Positions 34,982 through 43,760 are shown, counted from the stretch's first letter. The stretch: 64,000 nt of DNA from Halalkalibacillus halophilus DSM 18494 (GCF_000423105.1 NZ_KE383978.1:124001-188000); one strand, 5' to 3'. Program-made: numbers and translations. The notes: a model not told the origin generated them from the sequence alone.

Positions 34982-35536
34982 ATGAGACAACCAACAGACC
35001 GCACTGTAATGCATAGTTATCCAGGAATGGTAGCGATTGTTACAACTCACTATAAGGAACAAGATAATGTCATGGCAGCGGGGTGGCATTCATACATTTC
35101 ATTTGATCCCCCGATTTATGGTGTAGCAATTGGGCACGAACGCCATACATATAATATTGTAAAACAAGCTGGAACATTTGCGATTAATTTTCTCCCGATG
35201 GAAAAGGCTGAATTTATTCAACAATCCGGAGTTTATACAGGAAAAAATACCGATAAATTTTCACTCTGCGAAATGGGCTTTGACCGTGGTATTACAACCG
35301 ACGCTCCGATTCTGCATGATGCTTACGTGGCTTATGAATGCCACACGATTGATGTAAATAAATACGGCGATCACGACTGGTTTGTAGGAGAAATGAAGAA
35401 GTTCTACCGGGATCCTGACTTATTCCAATCGGATGGACTTCCAGATGATGAAAAATTAACGATTCCGCTTTACCTCGGGCGTTCTGTTTACACTACAACA
35501 GGCGAACGAAAAGAGTTCCGAATCGATCAAGACTAG
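34982..35536 (+). CDS. Flavin reductase-like / FMN-binding split-barrel protein
   Basis: A 184-residue protein of the flavin reductase-like split-barrel family. It has PGMVAIVTTHY at the start, a small-residue loop (MAAGWHSYIS), SFDPPIYGVAIG and FAINFLP. Such proteins bind FMN and reduce flavin or act as FMN-dependent oxidoreductases. It precedes pabA by 19 bases in the same direction. Because it sits between kynU and pabA, a role in aromatic metabolism is possible but unproven. Confidence 0.8.
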   Translation: MRQPTDRTVMHSYPGMVAIVTTHYKEQDNVMAAGWHSYISFDPPIYGVAIGHERHTYNIVKQAGTFAINFLPMEKAEFIQQSGVYTGKNTDKFSLCEMGFDRGITTDAPILHDAYVAYECHTIDVNKYGDHDWFVGEMKKFYRDPDLFQSDGLPDDEKLTIPLYLGRSVYTTTGERKEFRIDQD

Positions 35537-35555
35537 CGAGAAGAGGCGATTCCGC

Positions 35556-36140
35556 ATGATTTTAATGATTGATCATAATGATTCGTTTACGTATACGATT
35601 GTTGATTATATAGAACAGTCAGGAAAAGAAGTAGAAGTTTTAAATGTCTCTGAACTAACATTGGACAAGGTCATTCAACGGAAACCAGAAGCAATTTTTC
35701 TTTCACCCGGGCCAGGAAACCCTAATGATTACTCCGTTACAATGGAAATCTTGCAGGCAACCTATCAAACCATACCAACATTCGGTGTTTGCTTAGGATT
35801 TCAAATGATTGTCCAAGTTTTTGGAGGAAAAATCGTTACTGCTCGTCAGCCAATGCACGGGAAAATAGCTCAGCTGACACATGATTCCAAAACGATATTT
35901 GAAGGTGCAAACTTGCCACTTCCCGTCACCCGTTACCACTCTTTGATTGCTGAGAAAGCGTCGGTTCCTCCGGCGTTGATTATTTCTGCAACAACTAACC
36001 TTGGAGAAGTCATGGCAGTTCGTCATCAAAAATTCTCGATAGAAGCTGTTCAATTTCATCCAGAAGCGATTTTAACGGAAGATGGATTAGCGATGATCAA
36101 ACAATTTATAGAGTTATACGTTACCGAGAAAGTGAGCTGA
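35556..36140 (+). CDS. pabA: Aminodeoxychorismate/anthranilate synthase glutamine amidotransferase subunit
   Basis: A 194-residue class I glutamine amidotransferase. It has DHNDSFTYTIVDY, LSPGPGNP, the nucleophile Cys in FGVCLGFQ and the catalytic His-Glu in VQFHPEA. The usual GVCLGHQ has Phe instead of His, which is outside the catalytic triad. It supplies ammonia to PabB, whose gene follows after four bases. In Bacillus such a subunit often serves both folate and tryptophan synthesis. Confidence 0.93.
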   Translation: MILMIDHNDSFTYTIVDYIEQSGKEVEVLNVSELTLDKVIQRKPEAIFLSPGPGNPNDYSVTMEILQATYQTIPTFGVCLGFQMIVQVFGGKIVTARQPMHGKIAQLTHDSKTIFEGANLPLPVTRYHSLIAEKASVPPALIISATTNLGEVMAVRHQKFSIEAVQFHPEAILTEDGLAMIKQFIELYVTEKVS

Positions 36141-36144
36141 AACA

Positions 36145-37878
36145 ATGACGGATGTAAAATTGACCTTCCAATTCAAGCACCGGATGTTGCCAAATGAAGC
36201 GATGGAATTTACTAATCCTATTAAAATCTTAACCACAACAAAAGTGGAGGAGGTTCCTGAAATAATAGAATCGGCAGAAGCCTATCAAAAACAAGGCTAT
36301 TATGTTGCTGGATATGTGAGTTATGAAGCTGCTGAGGCAATGATGCCGAACGTATCTTTTCATCAACCAAAAGAGCTCCCGCTTATTTGGTTTGCTGTAT
36401 TTGAAGGGTATCATCAGCCAACGGGTAATCAAGCAACAACCTATGTATCTACCGAATGGAATCCTGATATTAATCGTGAGCAATTCAATCAGTCAATCGA
36501 CGAGATCCATCGTTGTATAAAACAAGGAATCACGTATCAAGTCAATTACACATTCAGGCTGCGAACGATACTTGAACAAATAGATCGTGAAGCCTGGTTT
36601 TATCAACTAGCAGAAGCACAGCAAGCGAATTATGCGGCTTTTATTCAAACAGAGAGTCACGGCATTATTTCCGCCTCCCCTGAGTTGTTTTTTGCGTGGG
36701 AGGAATCCCTTATCGAAACGCGCCCGATGAAAGGGACCGCAAAAAGAGGGAAGACGTATGAACAGGACCAGCGTCAAATAGCATCCTTGAAAAACTCCGA
36801 AAAAGAACGTGCTGAAAATGTCATGATTGTAGATTTATTGAGAAATGATGTCGCGCGAATTGCGAAAACAGGGTCTGTAAAGGTGCCCAACTTATTTACG
36901 GTAGAAACGTATCCAACTGTCCATCAAATGACTTCAACGATTCAAGCGAAACCCAAGCCTAATACGAAGTTATGGCAAGTTTTTCAGGCGTTATTTCCCT
37001 GTGGATCAATTACTGGTGCGCCCAAAATGAGTACAATGAAAAAAATCTATGAACTTGAGACAAGTCCACGTGAAGTCTACTGCGGGGCAATAGGTGTATT
37101 GATGCCAGAAGGTAAAGCTGTATTCAATGTTCCGATTCGTACGGTGATTTATAACCGTGCTACACAAGAGGCTACATATGGTGTGGGTGGTGGAGTCACA
37201 TGGGATTCCTCGGCGGAAGGTGAATTTGAGGAAACCGCCTCAAAAGCAAAAGTTTTAAATAAGCGTACGATTCCTTTTCAGTTACTCGAAACCATGCGAG
37301 TCAACGCACAAACGATTGATTATGAAAAAGAACATAAAAGCAGATTACTAGCTTCCGCCTATTACTTTCAAATACCAGTTACAGAGCAGGATGTAGATAC
37401 AATTTTTCACAAAATCAAAGCGGAAACGAAATATGAGCGTTCTGTTAGATTATTAGTTGCACAGGACGGATCCTGGTCGTATCAAGAGAAAGAGAAGTCT
37501 CCATCTCGTAAGGATATTTTGAGGTTTTCCTTAGCAGAGAAACCCGTTGACGCAGAGGACATCTTTCTCTATCACAAAACAACAGAGCGCACGGTGTACA
37601 AAAATCGCCTAATCGCCGGTGTTGATGATACTTTGTTATACAACCGATCCGGGAAAATTACCGAATTCACAACAGGAAATCTAGCATATTTAAAAGAAGG
37701 TCGCTGGTACACTCCTCCTGTACAAGACGGATTATTAGCTGGGACCTATCGAGAGTTTTTGCTTAATGAAGGGAAACTCGAAGAACGGTCTTTACCATTA
37801 GATGAGTTAAATCAAGTGGAAGAAATAGCTTACTTTAATAGTGTTCGTGGGTGGATTTTAATTGAAAATTTAAAATAA
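36145..37878 (+). CDS. pabBC: Fused aminodeoxychorismate synthase component I and aminodeoxychorismate lyase
   Basis: A 577-residue fusion. Residues about 1-370 are the chorismate-binding domain, with TRPMKGTAKRG; the lysine at this place (PIKGT-type) marks aminodeoxychorismate synthase and not anthranilate synthase. GSITGAPKM and GAIGVLMPEG are also present. Residues about 380-577 are a PLP-dependent 4-amino-4-deoxychorismate lyase of branched-chain aminotransferase fold (YHKTTERTVYKNRL with the lysine; NSVRGWILIE at the end). One protein thus takes chorismate to 4-aminobenzoate for folate. Confidence 0.93.
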   Translation: MTDVKLTFQFKHRMLPNEAMEFTNPIKILTTTKVEEVPEIIESAEAYQKQGYYVAGYVSYEAAEAMMPNVSFHQPKELPLIWFAVFEGYHQPTGNQATTYVSTEWNPDINREQFNQSIDEIHRCIKQGITYQVNYTFRLRTILEQIDREAWFYQLAEAQQANYAAFIQTESHGIISASPELFFAWEESLIETRPMKGTAKRGKTYEQDQRQIASLKNSEKERAENVMIVDLLRNDVARIAKTGSVKVPNLFTVETYPTVHQMTSTIQAKPKPNTKLWQVFQALFPCGSITGAPKMSTMKKIYELETSPREVYCGAIGVLMPEGKAVFNVPIRTVIYNRATQEATYGVGGGVTWDSSAEGEFEETASKAKVLNKRTIPFQLLETMRVNAQTIDYEKEHKSRLLASAYYFQIPVTEQDVDTIFHKIKAETKYERSVRLLVAQDGSWSYQEKEKSPSRKDILRFSLAEKPVDAEDIFLYHKTTERTVYKNRLIAGVDDTLLYNRSGKITEFTTGNLAYLKEGRWYTPPVQDGLLAGTYREFLLNEGKLEERSLPLDELNQVEEIAYFNSVRGWILIENLK

Positions 37879-37943
37879 AACAGCAATATGCTATGATTTG
37901 TGTACTAATGTAAGGATGAGATGAAGGTTTGGAGGCGAAGGTG

Positions 37944-38969
37944 ATGATTGATTTAAGAAGTGATACAGTGACGAAACCGACGCAGTCGATGCGAGAAGCG
38001 GGGTACCATGCAGAAGTCGGCGATGATGTGTATGAAGAAGATCCAACCGTTACTATGTTAGAAAAAAAGACCGCTGAAATATTAGGAAAAGAAGCGGCAC
38101 TTTTTGTAACAAGTGGGGTGCAAGGTAATCAAATTGCAGCTTTAACACATTGCCAACCAGGTAATGAAATCATTTTAGAGGAAAACTCACACCTGTTTTA
38201 CTATGAAGGTGCTGCCATTTCAGCATTTGCTGGCGTGCAGCCCAGAACTATTAGAGGAACACGTGGGACGATGGCCTCAGCTGATGTAGAAGCGGCGATT
38301 CGACCAGAGGATGTCCATTTGCCGGAAACAGGCATGATTTGTGTGGAAAATACGCATAACCGTGCTGGAGGCGCAGTTGTTCCAGTGGAATCGATGAAAG
38401 AAGTAAAAGAAGTAGCAGATCGTCACAAAATACCAGTCCATCTAGATGGTGCAAGACTTTTCAACGCGGTTGCAGCAACTGGTATTTCCGCAAAAGAGTA
38501 CGCCCAACACGTAGATACGGTACAAATTTGTTTATCAAAAGGCCTCGGTGCTCCTGTAGGTTCGATGATTGCTGGCTCAGAGTCGTTCATTAAACAAGCA
38601 CGCAAATGGCGTAAACGTTTAGGTGGAGGGTTAAGGCAAGTAGGGGTTATTGCAGCTCCCGCATACATCGCTCTTACCGAAATGACGGAGCGACTAGTCC
38701 ATGACCATGCCCACGCGAAACAATTAGAAGCTGGCATCCTCGATGTAGGGTTCGAAATAGCGGAGCGGGTGGATACAAATATTGTATTAATGGATGTGAC
38801 CAGCACAAACGTCTCAGCAGCAGAGATGATTAACCTCCTAGATCAAGAAGGAGTAAAGGCTGTTGCATTCGGACCACAAACAGTGCGATTCGTCACGCAT
38901 TACGATGTGGAAGAAATAGATATAGAAAGAACAATAAATATCTTAAAAAAGGTAAAAGATGTGGTATAA
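37944..38969 (+). CDS. ltaE: Low-specificity L-threonine aldolase
   Basis: A 341-residue fold-type I PLP enzyme with [12 protein letters not shown] at the start, [18 protein letters not shown] and the lysine in [12 protein letters not shown]. It cleaves L-threonine or allo-threonine to glycine and acetaldehyde. The ATG at 37944 has GGAGG eight bases upstream; the TTG at 37929 overlaps the site. It follows pabBC by about 65 bases. Confidence 0.95.
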   Translation: MIDLRSDTVTKPTQSMREAGYHAEVGDDVYEEDPTVTMLEKKTAEILGKEAALFVTSGVQGNQIAALTHCQPGNEIILEENSHLFYYEGAAISAFAGVQPRTIRGTRGTMASADVEAAIRPEDVHLPETGMICVENTHNRAGGAVVPVESMKEVKEVADRHKIPVHLDGARLFNAVAATGISAKEYAQHVDTVQICLSKGLGAPVGSMIAGSESFIKQARKWRKRLGGGLRQVGVIAAPAYIALTEMTERLVHDHAHAKQLEAGILDVGFEIAERVDTNIVLMDVTSTNVSAAEMINLLDQEGVKAVAFGPQTVRFVTHYDVEEIDIERTINILKKVKDVV

Positions 38970-38970
38970 T
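38965..38970 (+). promoter_or_regulatory. Candidate -10 element overlapping the ltaE stop
   Basis: TATAAT spans the TAA stop codon of ltaE, 37 bases before the transglycosylase start. The hexamer 17 bases upstream (CTTAAA) is a weak -35. Confidence 0.35.
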
Positions 38971-39007
38971 AGAAAAAAATGTCGGTAAATTACTTGGGGT
39001 GGATACG

Positions 39008-39673
39008 ATGATGGATGTGAATTTTTTTCAAGCGATGATGCATTATCAACAAGCGATGGGACGTCAAAATGGCGTGTCGAATCATAATCAACTTGGTGGC
39101 ATGAATGGAGACCAAAACTCTGCGAATGCATTTAGTGACCTGTTACAAATGCAATTAAACGGAGTGGGTAGTCATGCAGCAGCCCCGGTTAGTGCTTCGG
39201 GTTCCAATAGTAGTTGGGAATCTCTGTTCTTGCCAGGATCCGCACCACAGTACACACCAGCCTTTGAATCTGCACAGGAACAAACGATTAAACAGCTGCA
39301 AACGCAGCCTTCTGATTATGATTCTATTATTGATGAAGTTTCAAATCGTTACGGTGTAGACGGTGATTTAATTCGTTCGGTCATTCAAGTAGAATCTAAC
39401 TTCGACCCATCCGTTGTAAGCCATGCCGGAGCAGAAGGCCTTATGCAGTTGATGCCTGGCACAGCCCAAGGATTGGGTGTAACAGATTCATTTGATCCAA
39501 TGCAAAATATCGATGGTGGTACTCGCTTCTTAAAAGATATGATCGACCGCTATGACGGAGACATGGAATTGGCGCTTGCCGCTTATAACGCTGGACCAGG
39601 AAATGTAGATCGATACGGCGGCGTCCCTCCATTCGAAGAAACACAGAATTACATAAAGAAATTATTAGGATAA
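39008..39673 (+). CDS. Lytic transglycosylase (SLT domain)
   Basis: A 221-residue protein. Residues 1-105 are Gln/Asn/Ser-rich and low in complexity. From about residue 107 comes a soluble lytic transglycosylase domain with the catalytic Glu in [23 protein letters not shown] and [12 protein letters not shown]. It cleaves peptidoglycan glycan strands. No signal peptide is visible, as in the related Bacillus YjbJ. The ATG at 39008 is five bases after GGGGTGG. Confidence 0.9.
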   Translation: MMDVNFFQAMMHYQQAMGRQNGVSNHNQLGGMNGDQNSANAFSDLLQMQLNGVGSHAAAPVSASGSNSSWESLFLPGSAPQYTPAFESAQEQTIKQLQTQPSDYDSIIDEVSNRYGVDGDLIRSVIQVESNFDPSVVSHAGAEGLMQLMPGTAQGLGVTDSFDPMQNIDGGTRFLKDMIDRYDGDMELALAAYNAGPGNVDRYGGVPPFEETQNYIKKLLG

Positions 39674-39682
39674 CTAATAGAG

Positions 39683-39709
39683 AGTAGTTCCATTTTGAGT
39701 GGAGCTGCT
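39683..39709 (+). terminator. Intrinsic terminator of the transglycosylase gene
   Basis: A 10-bp stem (AGTAGTTCCA / TGGAGCTGCT, two G-U pairs) is followed by TTTTTATTTTT. Confidence 0.85.
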
Positions 39710-39802
39710 TTTTATTTTTGTTTAGACAATTAAAGATGAAGATTATTTTGTGAGCGGTACGATGGGACGAAATTATATCCAGAAAAGTGACCACATATAC
39801 TC

Positions 39803-39901
39803 GAGGCTTTAAAACCAACAATGCAGGAGATTTGCTATATAGATAAACTGATCGATCAATTAGCGAAAGGAAAAACGATGGGGAAGATTTTGCGAAAATA
39901 G
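39803..39901 (+). pseudogene. Probable remnant of a gene 3' end
   Basis: An open stretch of 32 codons ends at a TAG and reads like a real C-terminus ([20 protein letters not shown], then MGKILRK). A TGA lies five codons upstream of it in the same frame, there is no start or ribosome binding site, and I cannot name the parent family. A lone 15-base copy of the family d/g repeat unit lies just before it (39774-39788). The 414-base spacer between the transglycosylase and toxin genes holds otherwise only AT-rich sequence. Confidence 0.35.
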
Positions 39902-40087
39902 AGGTTAACTGTGTAAATATTAAATTTTTTAGCAGTTTTAGATGCAAAATTAATCACTTTTCTTTAGTTAGGTAAAATTTCTAAGATATATTGTTTTCAC
40001 AAAATGTGTAAAATTTAAAGTAACACGTTTTATGGAAAGGGGCATACAGTATAATTGTTTGAATATTTATATTGTATATGATATATT

Positions 40088-40540
40088 ATGGCTATAATCA
40101 AATATTTAGAGAATGAACAAGGTGAGCAGCAAGCTTTTGATGAAATATCAAAAATTGCAGAAAAGGGTAAAGAATACCCATTATATGCTGAGTTAGCTTC
40201 ATTTATTCTGCAAGGCTTGGATCTTTTAGAAGATGTTGGTGTTCCGCCAGATGGTGAACTTATACTAACAGGTAGGAATGCAAAAGACCATCTTAGGACA
40301 TTTAAGATATACAAACCTCTCAAACATCACTCTCCGTTAATGGAATTTAGAATTAATTGGGAACAAATTGGTGCTTTTAGAGCTATTTTTTTCAGTATAG
40401 AAAAAGATGGAAAGGAAATACTATACTTCACAAGATCTTTGATTAAACAATCAACTAGTGATCCTGCTTTCGATAAAATTATTGAAGAAAGCGAATTGAT
40501 GTTCAGGAAGTTTATGATAGATCAAAACAAAGGAGATTGA
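40088..40540 (+). CDS. HigB/RelE-type toxin (phage Gp49-like family)
   Basis: A 150-residue protein with the RelE/HigB-type layout. An N-terminal helical pair is followed by a strand-rich core with FRINWEQIGAFRAIFFSIE and YFTRSLIKQS, as in the Gp49-like toxin family. The antitoxin-like HTH gene follows at once, in the toxin-first order of HigBA systems. The predicted action is ribosome-dependent mRNA cleavage. No clear ribosome binding site precedes the ATG, which fits low toxin expression. The AT-rich context suggests acquisition. Confidence 0.8.
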   Translation: MAIIKYLENEQGEQQAFDEISKIAEKGKEYPLYAELASFILQGLDLLEDVGVPPDGELILTGRNAKDHLRTFKIYKPLKHHSPLMEFRINWEQIGAFRAIFFSIEKDGKEILYFTRSLIKQSTSDPAFDKIIEESELMFRKFMIDQNKGD

Positions 40541-40545
40541 TTCTA

Positions 40546-40872
40546 ATGACTAAGAATCATGAGGATATAAAAAAGATTTTGAGTGAAGTTCCTGGTGCTC
40601 ATGAACATATTATGAAACCATCCGTACAAAAAGGGAAATTATTAATAAAGCGTAGGATGGAGTTAGGGATGACGCAAAAAGAAGTGGTTGAAGCAATTAA
40701 GAAAAATGGTGGCTCGATCACGCAAGCGACACTCTCAAGAGCAGAGGGTGGAGATTCCGGAATAACAAATGGTACTTTTGATAAAATTGTTGAGATACTC
40801 GGTGGAGTGGAAGATATAAAAATGACTTTTAAGGATTTGCCCAAAAGACCAAAAGAAATAACTTATATGTAG
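40546..40872 (+). CDS. HigA-type antitoxin, XRE-family HTH
   Basis: A 108-residue protein with a helix-turn-helix of the XRE type (IKRRMELGMTQKEVVEAI, then GSITQATLSRAE). The ATG at 40546 has AAGGAG ten bases upstream, inside the toxin's last codons. The pair is thus tightly linked. It should neutralise the toxin and repress the shared promoter. The C-terminus is short and basic. Confidence 0.8.
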   Translation: MTKNHEDIKKILSEVPGAHEHIMKPSVQKGKLLIKRRMELGMTQKEVVEAIKKNGGSITQATLSRAEGGDSGITNGTFDKIVEILGGVEDIKMTFKDLPKRPKEITYM

Positions 40873-41022
40873 TAATGAGGCTGGGACAGAAGTGTATGAA
40901 GCCATGAATATTCCGAACAAAGCAGATAAAAAGCGCAGTCTATTTCAGGAGCGAGTTAGTCGCACCGCCTTTTTATTGTTCGGATTTTCATATTAACACT
41001 TTGATTTGTCCCAGCCTCATTA
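40873..41022. repeat. 150-bp inverted-repeat element (TGGGACA type) after the toxin-antitoxin pair
   Basis: A perfect 16-bp terminal inverted repeat (TAATGAGGCTGGGACA, 40873-40888, and its complement, 41007-41022) encloses further complementary blocks: CCGAACAA (40913) with TTGTTCGG (40976), TAAAAAGCG (40927) with CGCCTTTTTA (40966), and an inner GCGA/TCGC hairpin. Transcribed from either strand it would fold into one long imperfect stem. It lies between convergent genes and may act as a bidirectional terminator, a small RNA or a MITE-like element. Confidence 0.85.
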
Positions 41023-41083
41023 TTTGGTAAAAGCACTTTTGCAATCTTTTATGAACTGAATTGGTTTATTTAATTTAACACCT

Positions 41084-42253
41084 CTACCGCAACGCTTGCT
41101 CTAAATCCGCCCAAATATCCTCCCAAGCTTCTAAGCCACAGGAGATCCTTACTAATGAATCGGTAATTCCCATTTGCAAGCGACTTTCTTCTGGTACAAC
41201 AGAGTGAGTCATGGTAGCAGGGTGTTGTATGAGTGTTTCCGTGTCACCAAGACTTACTGCTATTTTTATAAATGATAATCTGTTTAGGAATGCTTGTGCT
41301 TCCTTTTTCCCACCATCAAGTTCAAAGGCGATTACACCCGCGCCAAGTTTCATTTGCTTCTTGGCAATCTCATAGCTTGGATTTTCAGGGTCGAAAGGAT
41401 AATGCACTGCCGTGATATTCTGGTGCTCCTTTAACTTTTCTACGATTTTTTCCGCGTTGGATGAATGTCGGTCCATCCTTACAGGCAACGTCTTTAATCC
41501 CCTAATTAATAGCCAAGCATCAAATGGTGAAATGGTTCCGCCAATATCTTTTTGAGTAGTCATAGCAACTTCTTCTATAAATTCCTGGCTGCCAACGACG
41601 ATTCCAGCAATCACATCCCCATGTCCACCAATATATTTTGTGGCACTATGAATGACAATGTCACAGCCGAGATCGAGTGGTCGTTGTAAATAAGGGGAGG
41701 AAAAGGTATTGTCGACAACTACAGGAAGTTCAAATTCTTTTGCAACACGTGCAACCATTTCAAGGTCAATAATTTTCATCGTCGGATTAATCGGTGTTTC
41801 TACATAAATACAAGTCGTTTCAGGACGAATGGCCTCGCGTAATGATTCTTCGTTCTCCATAAAGCTGAAATCAGAGCTAATATTATATTTTGAGTGAAGC
41901 ATTTCCAATAAGCCAAAGGTGCATCCATATAAACCTTGCGAACATAAAATATGGTCATTCGCTTTCGTTAAAGCAATAATTGTTGCTGAAACAGCGGCCA
42001 TACCAGATGAAAAAGCCAGTGCAGCATCTCCGTTTTCAATAGCTGCCATTCGTTCTTCTAAGTTTTTAACAGTAGGATTGCCTAACCTGGAATAAATGTA
42101 CCCATCTTGTTCCCCTGCAAAGCGTTGTTCCCCTTGCTCTGCACTATCGAATGTAAAAGTAGAAGTTTGATAGATTGGGGTAGCCAAACTATCGAAATGT
42201 TCCTTAGAGTCATATCCGTGATGAATGATTTCTGATTCAAATCGTTTGTTCAT
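41084..42253 (-). CDS. mgl: Methionine gamma-lyase-type PLP enzyme
   Basis: A 389-residue Cys/Met metabolism PLP enzyme with the Schiff-base lysine in HSATKYIGGHGD, YSRLGNPT and an active-site Cys in SQGLYGCTFGLL. That cysteine position is characteristic of methionine gamma-lyases and is absent from MccB in this window, so methanethiol-releasing cleavage of methionine is favoured. Cystathionine lyase activity remains possible. A cre site lies about 55 bases upstream. It is monocistronic, with a GGGGGG-type site. Confidence 0.82.
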   Translation of the reverse strand: MNKRFESEIIHHGYDSKEHFDSLATPIYQTSTFTFDSAEQGEQRFAGEQDGYIYSRLGNPTVKNLEERMAAIENGDAALAFSSGMAAVSATIIALTKANDHILCSQGLYGCTFGLLEMLHSKYNISSDFSFMENEESLREAIRPETTCIYVETPINPTMKIIDLEMVARVAKEFELPVVVDNTFSSPYLQRPLDLGCDIVIHSATKYIGGHGDVIAGIVVGSQEFIEEVAMTTQKDIGGTISPFDAWLLIRGLKTLPVRMDRHSSNAEKIVEKLKEHQNITAVHYPFDPENPSYEIAKKQMKLGAGVIAFELDGGKKEAQAFLNRLSFIKIAVSLGDTETLIQHPATMTHSVVPEESRLQMGITDSLVRISCGLEAWEDIWADLEQALR

Positions 42254-42307
42254 AAAAATCCCCCCTAAATAAATTTTCTCTCTATAAATTTAGTGTAACA
42301 TAAATAA

Positions 42308-42321
42308 TGAAAGCGCTTTCT
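42308..42321. promoter_or_regulatory. Candidate catabolite-responsive element (cre)
   Basis: TGAAAGCGCTTTCT matches the CcpA-binding consensus TGWNANCGNTNWCA at all but the last base. It lies between the divergent mgl and fra genes, nearer to mgl, and predicts carbon catabolite control of methionine degradation. Confidence 0.75.
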
Positions 42322-42394
42322 TTTATTTTAATAGACGGGTAGAAAAAACTTTGTCGAGACTTGTCGTATTGGATAAAGCACGGTTATTCGTTCA

Positions 42395-42403
42395 TGTTAT
42401 AAT
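42395..42403 (+). promoter_or_regulatory. Extended -10 promoter element of fra
   Basis: TGTTATAAT is a perfect extended -10, about 70 bases before the fra start. No good -35 is needed for this class. Confidence 0.6.
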
Positions 42404-42473
42404 AGAAAGAAAATAATGAGGAAAGTTCGTTCGCAAGTGAAAAGACTGAGGAAATTTAATGGAGGAGAAAATC

Positions 42474-42842
42474 ATGGAAACTTTTTCGGATTACTTAGAT
42501 ACAATTGAAGAGCCGAAGCATCGAGAACGATTAGATGAAATATTAACATGGGTGAAGCAAACGTATCCTAATTTAGAACCAGTGATCAAGTGGAACACGC
42601 CAATGTTTGCCGATCACGGAACCTTTATCATTGGGATCGATAAAGCGAAACAACATATAAGTTTAGCACCAGAAGAAGTCGCAATGGTTCAATTCGCAGA
42701 CGAAATCGAAAAGGCAGGGTATAGCTCTACCAAAGGATTATTCCGAATTAAATGGAACCAACCTGTAGATTACAATTTAATCGGAAGAATCATTGAGTAT
42801 AATATGCAAGAAAAAGCCGAGTATAATAAATTTTGGAGATAA
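42474..42842 (+). CDS. fra: Frataxin-like intracellular iron chaperone Fra (YdhG family, DUF1801)
   Basis: A 122-residue protein with the B. subtilis YdhG pattern: FSDYLDTIEEPKHRERLDEI, IKWNTPMFADHGTFIIG, and FRIKWNQPVDY near the end. In B. subtilis this protein acts as a frataxin-like chaperone that delivers iron for Fe-S cluster and heme assembly. The ATG at 42474 is preceded by GGAGG; the upstream ATG at 42459 lies inside that site. Confidence 0.85.
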   Translation: METFSDYLDTIEEPKHRERLDEILTWVKQTYPNLEPVIKWNTPMFADHGTFIIGIDKAKQHISLAPEEVAMVQFADEIEKAGYSSTKGLFRIKWNQPVDYNLIGRIIEYNMQEKAEYNKFWR

Positions 42843-42861
42843 TAAGTTTCTTCAACGTCAA

Positions 42862-42890
42862 AATACCCTCCTACTTATTAGGAGGGTATT
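42862..42890. terminator. Bidirectional intrinsic terminator
   Basis: A 12-bp perfect stem (AATACCCTCCTA / TAGGAGGGTATT) with a five-base loop and flanking A/T runs lies between convergent fra and the lipoprotein gene. Confidence 0.9.
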
Positions 42891-42905
42891 TTTATTATGA
42901 CACGC

Positions 42906-43481
42906 CTAAGAGTTCTCTATTATTTCTCTAGCTAACTCCTCGGCATCCCCTTCTCTGTCATCGGCTTCATAATACTGAATTAGATAATTAAGATCATCCA
43001 CTTCGAAAGTGAGGTGGACGTAGTCTGAATCCTCTCCTTGAGGACCAAGGATGTGAACTTCATGCCCCTCAATTTCAATAACCTCTGCATTCTCACCCTC
43101 TCCATCAACTTCGCCTTCCAGAATAATTACAGAGGCAATCATTTCATCCATATATAAATCGCCATGAATGATTTCAATGAGAGGATTTGATTCTTCCCAT
43201 TCTTCTTTGAAATTCTCATCAACCGGTTCTTCTAGAGAGTCATTATATTCAATAATGGCTCGCCAAGGTTCCCCTTTAATGACTTCCCCATCTTCCATAT
43301 TTGTAGTATATTCAATGCGCACATTCCCAACTGGATAATCTAAATCAGGAATGTAAGGGTCAATCTCTAAATACTCATTTATCTCCCCTTTGATGTCTTC
43401 CGCTTCCGAAACACTTGTTTCTTCTTGGGCGCAACCTGCTAAAAAAAGAATCCCCACAATAAGTAATAAATATTTTTTCAT
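42906..43481 (-). CDS. Acidic lipoprotein of unknown function
   Basis: A 191-residue predicted lipoprotein. The signal peptide (LLLIVGILFLAGCAQ) has a lipobox with the lipidated Cys about 17 residues in. The mature part is extremely rich in Asp and Glu, consistent with exposure to salt, and has no motif I recognise. The ATG at 43481 is chosen because it gives a standard MKKYLLL signal peptide with GGGA upstream; the ATG at 43493 has a poor site. It is monocistronic. Confidence 0.75.
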   Translation of the reverse strand: MKKYLLLIVGILFLAGCAQEETSVSEAEDIKGEINEYLEIDPYIPDLDYPVGNVRIEYTTNMEDGEVIKGEPWRAIIEYNDSLEEPVDENFKEEWEESNPLIEIIHGDLYMDEMIASVIILEGEVDGEGENAEVIEIEGHEVHILGPQGEDSDYVHLTFEVDDLNYLIQYYEADDREGDAEELAREIIENS

Positions 43482-43610
43482 ACATATTCCCATCTCTAAA
43501 TTGAATAAAAGTTCTTCTTATTAAGGGTGTTGCAGAAATGTACTTCTTAAAATTCTATTCCATAAATTTTCTTTATTGATAAAGATCTTCTGTTGTTTAG
43601 GTTAAGTATG

Positions 43611-43760
43611 TTTCGTCTATAAAGTTTGAGTTTTGTGCATATGGAGGGACATTCGAACATATCTTGATGATTTTCGCGTATAAGTCTTGGAGATTCGTCG
43701 TTATTTAAAAATTCTCGCGCATAACGTGTAAGAATGGTGCATAAGATCGTACTTTCGCAC
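43611..43760. repeat. Degenerate tandem array, 20-21 bp period, about 7 units (family c, inverted)
   Basis: Read on the minus strand, units start GAAA, GAAT or AAAACTC and end TTATGC or ATATGC, about every 20-21 bases. The junctions AAGATATGTTCGAA and ATATGCACAAAACTCA match array c at 18.7-18.9 kb. The array lies in the 503-base spacer between the acidic lipoprotein start and the rarD terminator. The rest of that spacer (43761-43950) is AT-rich with no feature I can support. Confidence 0.75.

Noticed and set aside
36145..37878. Anthranilate synthase component I (trpE) fused to an aminotransferase
   Set aside because: The lysine in the PMKGT motif and the fused lyase domain indicate aminodeoxychorismate synthase.
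39803..39901. A functional small gene
   Set aside because: No start codon with a ribosome binding site, and an in-frame stop lies just upstream; it is listed only as a possible remnant.
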